Assembly (NCBI GenBank): GCA_907163345.1
Contig: CAJQUN010000004.1
Span: 9,329,235-9,393,234 of the forward strand
DNA length: 64,000 nucleotides
DNA from: Haberlea rhodopensis
Taxonomy: Eukaryota; Streptophyta; Magnoliopsida; Lamiales; Gesneriaceae
Direction: 5' to 3'
Every line of letters starts with the position of its first letter. Positions within the stretch are counted from its first letter, which is position 1. This document shows positions 36,706 through 48,775 of the stretch, piece after piece. Made by a program: the position numbers and the translations under genes. The notes beneath the pieces were generated by a model, which did no database searches, was not told the origin of the DNA, and saw nothing but the letters and a program-made list of their open reading frames with translations.

Positions 36706-39700
36706 ATGAAGAAAATGCAACGCCGCAACCTTTTCTTGTTATTCTACTGTTACATCGGTTTCTCATTTGTTTTCGCCGATGTTGGTCCAAATTCTGAGTT
36801 ATCATCCTTGCTTTCCATAAAATCCAGCTTCATTGATCCATTTGATCACTAAAGACTGGAAAATGCCAATCTATGAGGCGAAAACCGGTTCGCCACAATG
36901 TCACTGGACAGGCATTTTCTGCAACTCCAAGGGCTATGTGGAAAAATTAGACCTCTCCGATATGAAACTTAGTGGCAAAGTACCTGATCAAATTCAAGAA
37001 TTCGGCAATCTGAAAACTCTGAATCTATGCTGCAACGATTTCTCGTCTTCTTTACTGAAATCTTTATCCAATATCACTTCATTGGTGAGCATTGATGTGA
37101 GCCAGAACAATTTTGTGGGGAATTTTCCTGTTGGCCTTGGAGGGATTCAAGGATTAACCAGTATTAATGCATCAAGCAACAATTTCTTAGGGTTGTTACC
37201 GGAGGATCTTGGAAATGGAACCTTGCTTGAAATCTTGGATTTTAGAGGGAGTTTCTTCGAAGGGTCGATCCCAGTTTCTTTCAAGAATTTGCAGAAGTTG
37301 AGGTTTCTTGGCCTTTCTGGTAATAATTTAACTGCAAAGATTCCGGTTGAACTCGGTGAATTGTCGTCTTTGGAAACTACTATAATGGGATATAATCAGT
37401 TTCAAGGACCAATTCCAGGAGAGTTCGGTAATTTTCCGAATCTTCAGTATCTTGATTTGGCTGTTGGCACATTGAGTGGTCAAATTCCAGGAGAATTGGG
37501 AAAGTTAAAAAAGTTTACTGTTTACTTGTATCAGAACAGTTTTAAAGGAAGAATCCCACCTGAAATAGGGAACATGACAAGTCTAGTGTACTTAGATCTT
37601 TCCGATAACCATCTTTCGGTGAGATTCCGTAAGAGGTTTCAGGTCTCAAGAATCTGCAGCTGCTGAATCTTATGTGCAATGAATTGACAGGTCCTATTCC
37701 AGAAGGTTATTGGACATTTGAAAAAACTTGAAGTTCTTGAGCTGTGGAAGAATTCTGTAACTGGTTTCTTGCCGTCGAATCTTGGAAAAACCTGTCATTT
37801 ACGATGGTTGGATGTTTCATCAAATTCGTTGTCTGGTGAGATTCCACCTGGTTTATGTGATTCCGGGAATCTCACTAAGCTCATTCTCTTTAACAACTCT
37901 TTCTCAGGTTTAATCCCAATGAGTCTATCGAATTGTTCATCTCTGGTTCGCGTTCGGATCCAAAACAATCGTCTTTCAGGCTCAATCCCTCCTGGTTTTG
38001 GAAATCTTCCAAAACTTCAAAGGCTAGAATTGGCATATAACAATTTCACGGCTGAAATTCCTCAAGATTTTACTATATCCGCTTCACTTTCGTTCATTGA
38101 TTTATCCGGGAATCGTCTAGATTCTTCGTTGCCTTCGAATATTCTCTCTGTGCCAACGCTTCAAAACTTCGCAGCTTCAAATAACAATCTGCAAGGGAAC
38201 ATCCTGGATCAGTTTCAAGACTGTACATCACTTTCATTACTTGATCTTTCAAACAACCATTTCTCAGGAAAAATACCTGAGAGCATTAGCTTCCTGTGAA
38301 AAAAAGGTGACTCTTAATCTCAAAAGTAATCAATTCGATGGAGAAATTCCAAAGTCCTTAGCCACAATGCCTACTCTATCAATTCTTGATCTGTCAAACA
38401 ACTCACTTGTTAGAAGAATACCTGAAAATTTTGGAAGCTCCCCGGCTCTTGAAATGATCAACTTGTCCGACAATAAGCTAGAGGGTCCTGTTCCGAGCAA
38501 CGGTATCTTAATGACCAATAATCCACACGATCTTATTGGCAACCCTGGCCTATGTGGGGGTGTACTTGCCCCATGTTCTAAAGCCGTCATCAGTGCACCT
38601 AGGCAGAGAAAAGTTGGGTTAAATCATACTGCTGTAGGGTTTCTTGTCGGAATATCAATAATTTTAGTGGTAGGAACCGTAGCTTTTACAACGAGACAGC
38701 TCTATAAAAGGTTTGTGTAGCAATTCGTTCACTGATTGGTTCAAGAAAAACAACACAGAATGGCCTTGGAGGCTTGTAGCATTCCAGAGGCTTAGTTTCA
38801 CAAGTGCCGATATACTATCTTGTTTAAAGGAATCAAATGTGCTTGGAGTAGGCGGGACAGGTATTGTATACAAGGCTGCAATTCATCGGCCACACAGTGT
38901 AGTAGCTGTGAAAAAGCTATGGAGATCAGAAACTGATGTAGAAACTGGAGATGATCTTTTCGCAGAAGTGGATATTTTAGGAAAATTAAGGCATAGGAAT
39001 ATAGTAAGATTATTGGGATATCTGCACAATGAGACTGATATCATGATAGTATACGAATGGGAGTCTTGGGGCATCATTACATGGGAAACAGTCGGGGAAA
39101 ATGCTGATGGATTGGGTGTCGAGGTATAATGTGGCGCTTGGCGTAGCACAGGGACTTTCTTACCTTCACCATGATTGTCATCCACCCGTGATTCATCGTG
39201 ATGTGAAGTCGAATAACATTTTGTTGGATTCTGATTTTGAGGCAAGAATTGCTGATTTAGGGTTGGCTAGAACAATGTATCATACGAATGAGACTGTTTC
39301 CATGGTGGCTGGATCTTATGGGTACATAGCACCAGGTTAGTAGGTTCTTGCAACCCAAAACTGTATAGAATCCCTTTTAAAATGTCTCCTATTTGTGAAT
39401 TTACTCTAAGAAAATCTTGGTTTATATTTTTCCAGAATACGGATACACTCTTAAGGTTGACGAGAAGAGTGACGTATATAGTTTTGGGGTCATACTCTTG
39501 GAGCTCGTAACGGGTAAAATGCCATTAGATCCTTCATTTGGCGAAGCCGTTGATATAGTAGAATGGGTTCGAAGAAAGGCAAACAGCAACATTGTATCAG
39601 AACAGGTATTAGACCCTAACATTTCAGGCCAATGTAGGTATGTTCAGGAAGAAATGCTTCTGGTCCTCAAAATTGCAGCTCTTTGCACTGCTAAGCTTCC

Positions 39701-39776
39701 TAAAGACAGGCCATCGATGAGAGACGTTGTGACAATGCTGGGAGAAGCAAAGCCTCGAAGAAAAAGCCTTCGATAG
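36706..39776 (+). pseudogene. MIK1/PXL-type LRR receptor-like kinase pseudogene
   Basis: Homology runs the full length of an LRR-XI receptor kinase, closest to Arabidopsis MIK1 (At4g28650), a plasma-membrane receptor of the PXY family. In order there are a signal peptide (from 36706), an LRR N-terminal cap (CHWTGIFCN), about 20 LRRs, a membrane segment (about 38636-38690), and a kinase with VAVKKLW, HRDVKSNN and the activation region. The single kinase intron (39336-39435) is conserved. Lesions: TAA at 36850-36852 with a frame change; frame loss near 37617 with a stop; frame change near 37711; frame change near 38292; frame change with TAG at 38718-38720; a gap of about 11 bases near 39060. 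The kinase DFG reads DLG. Neighbouring genes are clean, so decay is more likely than sequence error. Confidence 0.9.
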
Positions 39777-40393
39777 TACTGCTAATTTCATGCTTCTCAA
39801 TCATGACAAGTACTTGTCTTTCTATTATTTCTGTGTGTAAAGCTCTTGTGTTCTGTGTTTTTCTTGTAGCATTTTGAAGAAGTAAAATCTTAGCGTTGAT
39901 TGTAGAACAGAGTTTTCCTCTTTACAAGAAAAAATTTGCATTAAAAAACAAAGAAAATATGGGCAAAATCTATAAGCGTCAAGAAATGAAGCTCGAAAAA
40001 TTCATGTATAAGAGAAGCAATAAATTATTGGCTAAATCTATGAACTGTAGTTCTATTTGCAGGCATACAAAATGTACAGAGTTTAGGACAGGTGTCGTTA
40101 AGTAAGGGCAGACAATACCACCACCATTGACAGACCCTGACCACTTATGATCAATTTTTCCTATATTTTTCTGCTTCTCTACTTTTTCAAGAAACTAAAA
40201 TATACCACCTAGTACACTGCTAAGTCGAAATCGAATTATATACAAAATACATTAATTCTTTCACAAGATTGACCACCAAAGGCTTCACCAAAAACCGTCC
40301 ACGAGGCTGTAATTCCTCTCCCCCAGCTCGAAAAAAATGGCCATCTGAAATGGAAATCAGATCATTGTTACTCGGTCATGGAACCAAGAAAAA
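39777..40393. other. convergent 3' flanks of the kinase pseudogene and the EPL gene
   Basis: Tail-to-tail spacer of about 0.6 kb. The frame at 39896-40105 has no known motif. No transposon ends are seen. Confidence 0.4.
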
Positions 40394-43300
40394 TTATGCA
40401 ACCACACCTGGGGTATCAGCAATTTCAGCTGCTTCGGCTATTCGAAGAGCCATCATGGCTTTATATGTAGTTAAATCAGCATTTTCCACGAGGATTTGGG
40501 CTCTTTGTCGCTTTAAGACAGCTGATAGCTCAGATCTGTCGGCGATAGCTCTAGCTTCTTGCAATTTCAGCAAGTTATTCTTGTGTTCCGGAGTGTCCCT
40601 TTCAGCTACCACTTCTATACGATCAAAGTTTACAATTACCTTTAGTTGGGATAACTCCGTACAAGACAATCAAAATGAGAACAGATAACAAAAAAAGCTT
40701 TTCAGCTGAACAAATTATTGAAGCTATACATCTTTTATCACAATATTATTGTAGGACTTAAACATGAATGATAGGTGTTTCCAATTCCGTATTAAACAGT
40801 AATTTTTCCTAACAAAACAATATGTTCGTCGAATCTGTTTAACAGAACAATATGTTCAACGAAATTTGGCAAACAAACAAATTGACAAAACTAGAACTAT
40901 ACAAACTATTCCAAATTAAACAGCAATATTTTTTACAATAACAAAGTGTTGATTCAAAATATTCGACCAAATTTGGTAAACACAACTAGAACTGTAGAAA
41001 CTATAAGTTATGCACACTAACCTTGAAGAAAAGTTCGTTGCTTGTCTCTCCCAGCTTGACTTGCCTGACGTTTGAATGATCTTTTCTTCCGTAAAATGGA
41101 CCTTGGGATCACTTGGCTTCTAGGCTTGTATAGCTGCCAATGAAATTGAGAAGGTAAATTCGGAAACCAAATGGTTCAGGCAGTGAAAGAAGCCAATGTT
41201 ACATATACCAATGATCAAAGAGAGTGCGGAAAATTATTTATTTCCTAATTTACAGAGAGTAAATAAAGCCAATCTCATGACAAATTTATAATAACTAGTT
41301 TCCAAATTATAATAGGCAAACACACTCCACCACTTATAATCCTAGCATTAAAATGTGTACTCATTTTACCTGGAAAATCCTGACTAGTGCTGATTTTTTC
41401 TGTCTCCGCTTATTAATCCAATACGTATGGATAGCCTCTACAAATTCCTTTCTCTCTAAATGCATGCAAAAATCATATGCTGCTTTCTCGTCAGAATGAT
41501 CATCCCCATTGCAATGAAAACCTTTTTCAAGGGCATCAACAACCAACTCAAAACACTCAGGTGTTATAAGTTCTCGAATCTCCCCCTCCGAGGACAGAGC
41601 ATAATTAAATTCATTTAGCCACTTCTCGTCATCTGAGTCCATGTCATAATTGGCAGTCATCTTCATCAACGCCCTTGCTAGCTCATCATCGTTTACAGAG
41701 ATATATGAATCAGGCCTCGCATATGGTATATAATTCTTTTCAACAGGACTCGATACCACTTGCACCCCAGGAATCGGAATGACACTAGATGCAGGTGCCT
41801 GCATGTTTCGGTCCGAGCATTCTTTATAAAGTTCCTTGAAAATCAACCAGTCTTGCTTATTAGGAAACTCGAGCTTCCAACCCCCGTATCCTGACCATAA
41901 TGTTGCATGAGTGAAGCGATTAGAACAAGATGGTCTCATGACACTCTGTGTACTGAGGCTGTATCGTTTCATCCCATCCATCATAACAGCAAGAACCCAT
42001 TGTTTTGAAGCAGATAGTTCTAAAGTGATGATAGCTCCTTCTTCCCTGTAGCACTTGTCTGTTTCAATGATTAATAAGTTCGCAGAACAAAAACTGGCAC
42101 CTGCATTTTGCGGCACAAGCCCCATAGCAGATTTAAACTCTTTGGTATGTATATATGGACGGCTCTCATCCATCCCCACAGTAGATTCTAGTTCTTTGAT
42201 GTACTTGGGTGGACTTGTCTGCAATAAACTCGGAAGTATCCGACTAGGTGCTAGAGAGGAGGAATGGGTTGCATTCTGACTAAACCTGAAAAGATCTGAA
42301 GCCAAAGGTCCATGAGATTTTTTAGCTCGAAATGCAGAGGGTGTTCTTCCCCTCTTACGTCTTAGGGAAGTACTTCTCTGGACATGTCTACTATTTCGAT
42401 ATCGCATACTTCGAAAAGCCGCTTTAGGCAATCCACCAGTTGTGTGAGACAAAACCCTCCTCCTTAAACCATCAATACTGGATACAACAGAATCGCTATT
42501 ACCCGTATCTTTCCCAAAAGAAATTTGAGATGTTACTTCTTCAAAGTTCTCATTGAAGTCCAATGCAACCGCAACAAGCACATAGGTCAACTGTACCGAT
42601 CTTAGCTGCATACTTGAATGCAAATACATAAAGCAAAAGGGCACCGCGGGAAAATCTACAGCAAACATGGGTATTAAAGACCTTGATCCCGAAATTATGC
42701 ATAAACCAGGACTCTTGATCGGAACAGACCCCTGTAACAAGAAATATAAAATTATTAAGAATTTCAAGTAAGCAATCAATCAGATTAAAAAATTGGTGAA
42801 CGGAAATCACTGTATCTTGAGTTGGATTCTAGCATCTCATTACTCACCTCATATTCTTATTTGAATGATCGCTGAGGTTCTCAACAATATATGCAAATGG
42901 ATATAAGATTGATCATTTAATTTAACTGGAATGTTACCAGGAAAATGAGACAGCAAAGAACATTTAACTCATGCAAATTTTAGTAAGAGATCCTTTCATA
43001 AACCCATGACTTTACAAAAATCTAACTGTATAAATTGACTGAGAAATTTTACCTGCAGAAAAAGTATACCATGTGAAGAATAAGCATCAGATATGGGTTT
43101 CGAATGTACAAACACATAAAGCCATCGTAATCTAATGTGGACCCTTCTCATATAGTACAGCACTGAACACAAGAAGCAAGAAATCCAATGACTGCTATCA
43201 TAAGAGGGTTTAACAGCAACAACAGCGAGCTTTTGATGTGTAGAAGTGTCAATGGAAAAGTCACCACCAGTTTCCAATGTAGCAGCGGCTCTATATTTTT

Positions 43301-43703
43301 TCCTCCACTTTTTCCTGAAAAACTTCTTCCCAAACCTCTTATCCTCAAAAGGCACACTCCTTTTCAAAGCTTCCCTCTTTCTTTTTCTAACATACACAAT
43401 TCCTCGCATCTTGCCAACACTTTCCACATCTCCAACATCCCTATGAACATCTTCTTCTACTCTATGTTCCTCAACAATGTCCATCGCATTGCCAATATCA
43501 TTTCCTTGCCACGCATCCTTGCAGAGACCACCAACATCCCCTCCACCTAACGAGTCATCAAGAATATCAATCCACTCATTTTCCCGAACCGCTCTCATGA
43601 ACTTGCCATCTTCATGTGGTGGTTCAGTCCACAGCCGTCTACCTGACCGCAAAACTCTTGCTCCAAGAACCCTTGTACTGCGTCTCATTCCTACTGAAGG
43701 CAT
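40394..43703 (-). CDS. Enhancer-of-polycomb-like protein, 4 exons
   Basis: Exons in gene order 43053-43703, 41370-42731, 41022-41133 and 40394-40614 join in phase to 781 residues, similar in size to Arabidopsis At5g04670 (766 aa). The start is the conserved MPSVGMRRSTRV at 43703. Basic segments follow (RKRKRE, KKFFRKKWRKKYR). The EPL signature is at about residues 551-600 (ARPDSYI and YDMDSDDEKWL), and a basic-then-helical tail ends in ENADLTTYKAMMALRIAEAA. EPL proteins are scaffold subunits of NuA4-type histone acetyltransferase complexes in the nucleus. The stop falls after GVVA, and the next codons still resemble the family end, so the C-terminus may be a few residues short. No other lesion is seen. 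Confidence 0.9.
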
Positions 43704-44595
43704 CGACTTGCTCTTGTTGCTACAAAGTAGCACAGACCCCAAATTCTTTTGCCCCTTCACTTTCCAACTTCCACAAAATTAAACAGCAAAACTTAACTCA
43801 AATCAAACCATCTAATCTCTGAGACAGTGTTGACTCTTGTTTTCAATGTCTTCTGAACAAAGCAAACCCAAGTTTAATTACAAATAGAAGTATGAAATCA
43901 GTCTAAATCAGAAAGGAATCCCCTCACCGAGTCAATAAGACATAGGCTCAGCACAAGTTTGGACCAAATCCAGAACAAGAGGTCTCTTTTTACAAAGAAT
44001 GACACTTTTATCTCCTTAAATATCAACCCAGACTCGATGTTGAGAAGCCAAACACAGTCAAAGAGTCTCCACGACATCCGAACCATGTACACTCAACCTA
44101 AAAAAGTTTCCAACTCAATTCCACTCGACCCACCACACACCTTGGATATTTTTCACTTCATTTTACATCATCCTTCACCCGTCACTACATAAAGATAAGA
44201 AACGCTAAACAAAAAATATATAATTAACAAACACGCGTCCTAAAAATCTCATTTTTTTTAAGATGACGAACCGAAATATCAGTAGATTTCCTCGCATAAA
44301 ATTGAAGAAACAATAAAAACAATACCTGGACAGGAAGGAAGCCCATCAAAAGATCCCTTTCATCCAACTATACCCATAACTTCAACAATTTTATTTATTT
44401 ACTTATTTCCTGCTTATTAATGGCGTTCACGTTATAATGGGGGCTGCGAGCCGACTTGCAGGTTGCTTCTAGGGTTTATGAGAGAGCGTGTGAAGAGGAT
44501 GACAAATAACTACTAGTTCCTACTACGGTCACATAGTGATCTGAACCGTTGAACCCATCTAATGGAGGGCGGTGATTAGAGGAATTTGGCGAACT
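43704..44595. other. EPL gene upstream region
   Basis: Contains the probable 5' UTR and promoter of the EPL gene. The frame continues upstream of the chosen ATG without an in-frame ATG, so the MPSVGMRR start is preferred. The small plus-strand frames here are chance. Confidence 0.45.
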
Positions 44596-44612
44596 AGAAT
44601 TGATTCTTTTTC

Positions 44613-44965
44613 GGGGAAATTTCAAAATCAATCATATTTAATCTTGATCTCGAACATTTATAATTAATCAAAATTAATCATATATAATATGAGTTTAATC
44701 AATAGTATGCACAAACATTTAAAATCAATCAAAATTGATAACATATGATATATGTTTAATCAAAAGTGATCTCAAAACTCATTTCAAATATTGGACCATT
44801 TTTTATAAACAAATTTTTGTGTGATCAATTTTGATTAGTCCTAAATATTTAGGACTACTATTGATTAAACTTATATCCTTTGGGACCAATTTTAATTAGT
44901 CCTAAACGTTTGATAGTACTATTGATTAAACTCATGTCCTACGTAACTAATTTTAACACTTACCC
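44613..44965. mobile_element. MITE related to 34452-34823
   Basis: The left end GGGGAAATTTCAAAATCAAT and the right end (minus strand GGGTAAGTGTTAAAATTAGT) are inverted and similar to the ends at 34452/34823. The inside repeats words like GATTAAACTCATATCC/GGACCAATTTTAATTAGTCC. A 12-mer AGAATTGATTCT occurs on both sides (44596-44607 and 44979-44990), possibly reflecting the insertion duplication with slippage in T-runs. Confidence 0.65.
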
Positions 44966-44990
44966 TTTTTTTAGATAAAGAATTGATTCT

Positions 44991-46114
44991 GCGATAGTGG
45001 ATATTTGTAGAGCATGGATATGACCAAAATACCCGTCCTTAATTAGCAAAATATGGGGTTATCAGGGGAAACTGAAGAAAAAAGAATAATAAGGTGATTA
45101 TATTCAAACTGTTTGGTAAGGATAATAGAAGTAGAAATTAGAAAAAATATAAATTTCGCATGCAATTTCGAGTTGGGCATGGATACTTGATAAATGGCTA
45201 ACTTGGGGGTACACTTTTTTTTCGCCCTCGCCCTTTTCTTGGCTTACTCATTTCTTTACTTTTAGGCAACGATTGTCTCGTCTTTTATTTTTATCTCATC
45301 CTTAGGTTAATTTTTATCACATGTTTCTTTGGATTTTAAGCAAAAATTATTCCATCATATTTATCCCACTTTAATCACACTTTCAAACAAAATGACTTAT
45401 ATACCCTTTCTCACCATTTTTACTATAACAAAATTTGAAATTCCAGCCAAAAATGATGTCCCTGACTTTCGTCTGTCGGTCCGTACAATTGTGCGAGTCT
45501 TGTCCGCTAGTCTGTTGTATTGTACGATTGCATTTAATGCTTTCATGTTGTAATCTGGTACGTGGCTTTGTGGAGCGACTGTCGTATGTTTCTCGCTGCA
45601 CACGGCGTTGTAGGTTGCTCACATGACTGTGGTAGGTCACTCCTATGCTTATTTTCTTGTTTGTATATGTTACCTTGATATGAGAAGTTGTTTGGCGTGT
45701 TGGATGGCTTAGATTTTGGAAAGGGGCAGAGACGAAAGTTGGCGACACCATTTTTTTCCTTCTTCATACCGATGAGGATGACTGATTCCCTTTTGGGCGT
45801 GTGTTCGTTGAAGTTTGTTGCTCCATCTTTGAGGTATGGTGTTTACTTCGCATTTCTTTATTAGCATATTGAAGCTTTTACATTAACTTTCATAACTTTT
45901 TTGTTGATCATTGAGTTGTGACACAAAACTTATCTGATGCGACTGATAATATCGGTTTTTTTTTTGTTTTTTTATGATTTTTTTTTTTAAAAAAGGGGCA
46001 GCGTCCTCTATTTGCAGCAGAGGATGCTGCAGAGTATCCTCTGCTGCGAACATACAGAGCATCCTCTGCTGCAAACATATGACGTTCAAAATAAATATTT
46101 TTTTAAATAAATTG
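44991..46114. other. intergenic, with a short hairpin-rich patch at 46000-46080
   Basis: No recognised gene. Open frames on both strands at 45329-45767 overlap each other and lack motifs. 46000-46080 has three copies of GCATCCTCTGCTGC or its inverse (GCAGCAGAGGATGC), able to fold into alternative hairpins. Confidence 0.4.
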
Positions 46115-47096
46115 TAGCGTCCAAACTTTACAGGTCCGGACCTAAGTCACATAAGTCGGATGCGGGAGCGGATGCGGATGCGTGAGTGCGTCAATTTGCA
46201 AAAAATTTGAGTGGGGTGCTCCTTAATGCGCCTATTAAAAATTAATAAATAAATAAATATATATACATACACACTGATGAAATGAAGTTAAACATACATA
46301 ATATACATTATATTTAACAAAATCACATCATTATTATATTATTTACAAATTTACAATATGAAGTTCTTAACAACTTTGGTGTTTGCAGCTTTATCATTCT
46401 TAAAAAAACATTAAAATTAGATTTTATTGAAGAATCTAACATTTGCAGCTTTGCAAAAATGTTATAGCCAGTGATACAACGTAATTTGAATCTTGTATTT
46501 GATCATTCGTCTAGTAAGAATTCTCCGAAAAATATATTGTAGAAATAGAAATGCAGTAGTTCATTCTATTAATTTTCATGCAAAAACCTAAGATATCAAA
46601 TTTATTATTATTTACTCCGCAAAAATAGTGCAAAATCACAGATTTATCATACTTTCTTTTATCACATATTTTAATCATTCATATGTTATTATATCTTTTC
46701 ATGATTCATTATCTATCTATTTACCATATAATATAATTTTCTTACCAACCCGAAATACCTATAAACCATAAAAATTCATCTAAACCTAAAATCAATTTTT
46801 TTTTTATAATTACAAAAAAAAAAAAAAAAATCGGAGAATTAAGGAGGATTAACAAGACTTAGTAAATCTTAATGCGCGAATTAGGAAATCTTAGTGCGCG
46901 AATTAGGAAATCTTAGCGCGCGAATTATAAAATCTTAGTGAGCGAACTAGAAATTCTTAAAGCGCGAACTAGAAATTCTTAAGTCGTCTTAATGCGCCGC
47001 ACGCGCACCGAGTTCGCCAGTTCGCGGCCGGAGCGCCAGTGCGTGGAGGGGGGTAGGAGGATTATGTGACTTAGGTCCGGACGCTATCATTTATGT
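46115..47096. mobile_element. 982-bp inverted-repeat element, intact copy
   Basis: The left end TAGCGTCC plus GGACCTAAGTCACATAA and the right end TTATGTGACTTAGGTCC plus GGACGCTA are inverted repeats. The left end has about 15 extra bases inside. There is no coding capacity. A diverged second copy occurs as split halves at about 47305-47475 and 56379-56866, sharing GCGTCAATT, TTAATGCGCCTA, AAATGAAGTTAAACATA-like and TTAATGCG words. The superfamily is uncertain. Confidence 0.7.
46864..46985. repeat. 22-bp tandem repeat, 6 copies
   Basis: Units such as AAATCTTAGTGCGCGAATTA start at 46864, 46886, 46908, 46930, 46951 and 46973. They lie inside the right part of the inverted-repeat element. Confidence 0.9.
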
Positions 47097-48005
47097 CAGG
47101 GTTTGAAGTTTGAACTCTCCAATAACATTTTGCATTAGAAAATGCAAACCCCCCATAAATACATTGTTTTTGACATTTATAATTTATTATATTATTTTAT
47201 AGAGGAAAAAAATAGTATTAAGACTATATTTCACTGGACTTTAAATCTCGCAAAGTTGGAGCCATGGTCGGAGGTGGGCTAAGCCCACCTTTATATATAT
47301 CACAATGCGGGTACGGGTGGGTGTAGATGCACGAATACGTCAATTATCAGAAAATGAGAGTACATGTGCGTTTTAATGCGCCTAGTAAAAAATCATCTAT
47401 ATAGATATAAATATATATACTAATGAAATAAAGTTAAACATATATTAAACACATCGTATTTGACAAACTCACATTTAGGGATGAGCAAAAAATCGTTTAA
47501 CCGAATTAACTGATCGAACCGAATTATTTCAAAAATTCGGTTCGGTCAAATAGGAAATTTATTGTGTGAAAAATTGGTTAAATTGGTTCGGTTTCGGTTA
47601 TCAATTTTAAAAATCGGTTAAACCGATTTAACTGATTTAATTTTAAATAATATTTATTCTTTTAATATATTTAAAATAGGGAAAATTACATGAAAGTCCA
47701 CTTTGGTGACACAAAATCTACTTAAGTCTTGAGAAAAAATCTTAGTGCATAAAAAGCCAAATTGGAAATAATTGTGTTGAAATAAGTCCACTTTTCAAAT
47801 TTTCAAATCAATTGGGTGTTTTATGATGACTCTTTTACCCCTCAATAGTTTAATATATTGCATTCTATCCTTTAGGCTTTTGTTTAAATTACAAAGAAGT
47901 CTATATATAATATTTAATTATCTTTTATATCATTATATTTATAAAAAGCAACATTTAACATCGTCTTTTTACAAGTCCCCGTTTTTTGCGATCCTTGGCA
48001 CAAAA

Positions 48006-48018
48006 TGGTATCAGAGCC
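48006..48018 (+). other. tRNA-Met primer binding site of the pararetrovirus
   Basis: TGGTATCAGAGCC is complementary to the 3' end of initiator tRNA-Met and conventionally marks nucleotide 1 of caulimovirid genomes. Confidence 0.92.
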
Positions 48019-48153
48019 TAGGTTTATTCTGGAAATACTATGATAATATCTTGAATATTAATTTGTAACCTATACGGAGGAGACGATTCAAGAAAAATAT
48101 GGACCCGAACGTTTGTTCGAAGTGTCATCTTGGAAAAACTAAATCAAAAGCAT

Positions 48154-48384
48154 ATGGCAGAAGCTCAACGCTTCAACCATAAGTGGAAACAATTACGAGG
48201 AACAGGTTTATGCACTCCAAGCATAAATCATTACAAGAAATTGGAAAGGATGGCGAAGAGGCTTCATCAAGTGAACCTCAAACTTCAGTTCCAGTTAGCC
48301 GAACTTCAGGAGGACAATCATCATGAACACGAGGACGTTGTACCAGACCCCAATGATCCAACAGGGTCCGGACCGGATGAATAA
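48154..48384 (+). CDS. pararetroviral small ORF A
   Basis: 76 residues from the first in-frame ATG (48154), following the primer site by about 140 bases. Basic in its first half and acidic at the end (HHEHEDVVPD). The middle is helical with heptad-like Leu spacing. No known domain. Its stop overlaps the next ORF's ATG (ATGAATAA at 48377-48384), the close-packed style of caulimovirid polycistronic RNA. A role by analogy (an aphid-transmission or virion-associated type protein) would be a guess. Confidence 0.6.
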   Translation: MAEAQRFNHKWKQLRGTGLCTPSINHYKKLERMAKRLHQVNLKLQFQLAELQEDNHHEHEDVVPDPNDPTGSGPDE

Positions 48385-48775
48385 GATGGGTGAGCCAACA
48401 TTTCGAGAAATCGAGCCAGATTCTTCTAAGATATCCCAAGATCTTAGAGAGATCCAGAAAATAGTGCAGCGGTATAGATACCTTCAATACCATGTCCCTG
48501 CACAAATTCATCAGATCCAGAGTCAGATGGAGACCATGATTAAACATCAGAAGGAGATTCTTGAAAACCTTCAAGATGTTCAAACCCGAGTGAAGGAATT
48601 GGAGTCAAGGCCAAGTCCGACAGGAAGAAGGAACGGAGGATGGTTGCCACCATCTTACAGAACAGAACCCCTTTTACACCAAAAAGGCAAAGCAGATGAG
48701 GTTCGGCGGCCTATGACGGAGACTGAAAAAATGATTGCAGTCGTACGAGGAGAACCATTACATCCCACAAAGTAA
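48377..48775 (+). CDS. pararetroviral coiled-coil ORF B
   Basis: 132 residues from the ATG at 48377 (a longer version could start at 48323). Heptad-rich helices (for example around SQDLREIQKIVQRY and QIQSQMETMIKHQ) predict a coiled coil, and the C-terminal half is basic with Pro and Gly. This resembles virion-associated or tetramerising proteins of the family, though direct homology is not evident. Its TAA overlaps the coat ORF ATG in TAATG (48773-48777). Confidence 0.65.
   Translation: MNKMGEPTFREIEPDSSKISQDLREIQKIVQRYRYLQYHVPAQIHQIQSQMETMIKHQKEILENLQDVQTRVKELESRPSPTGRRNGGWLPPSYRTEPLLHQKGKADEVRRPMTETEKMIAVVRGEPLHPTK

Noticed and set aside
43704..43760. Upstream extension of the EPL gene start
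   Set aside because: The open frame extends but offers only a GTG. The family start MPSVGMRR is at 43703.
47823..48068. 81-codon frame before the viral ORFs
   Set aside because: It spans the host/virus junction and the primer binding site, so it cannot be a conserved gene.
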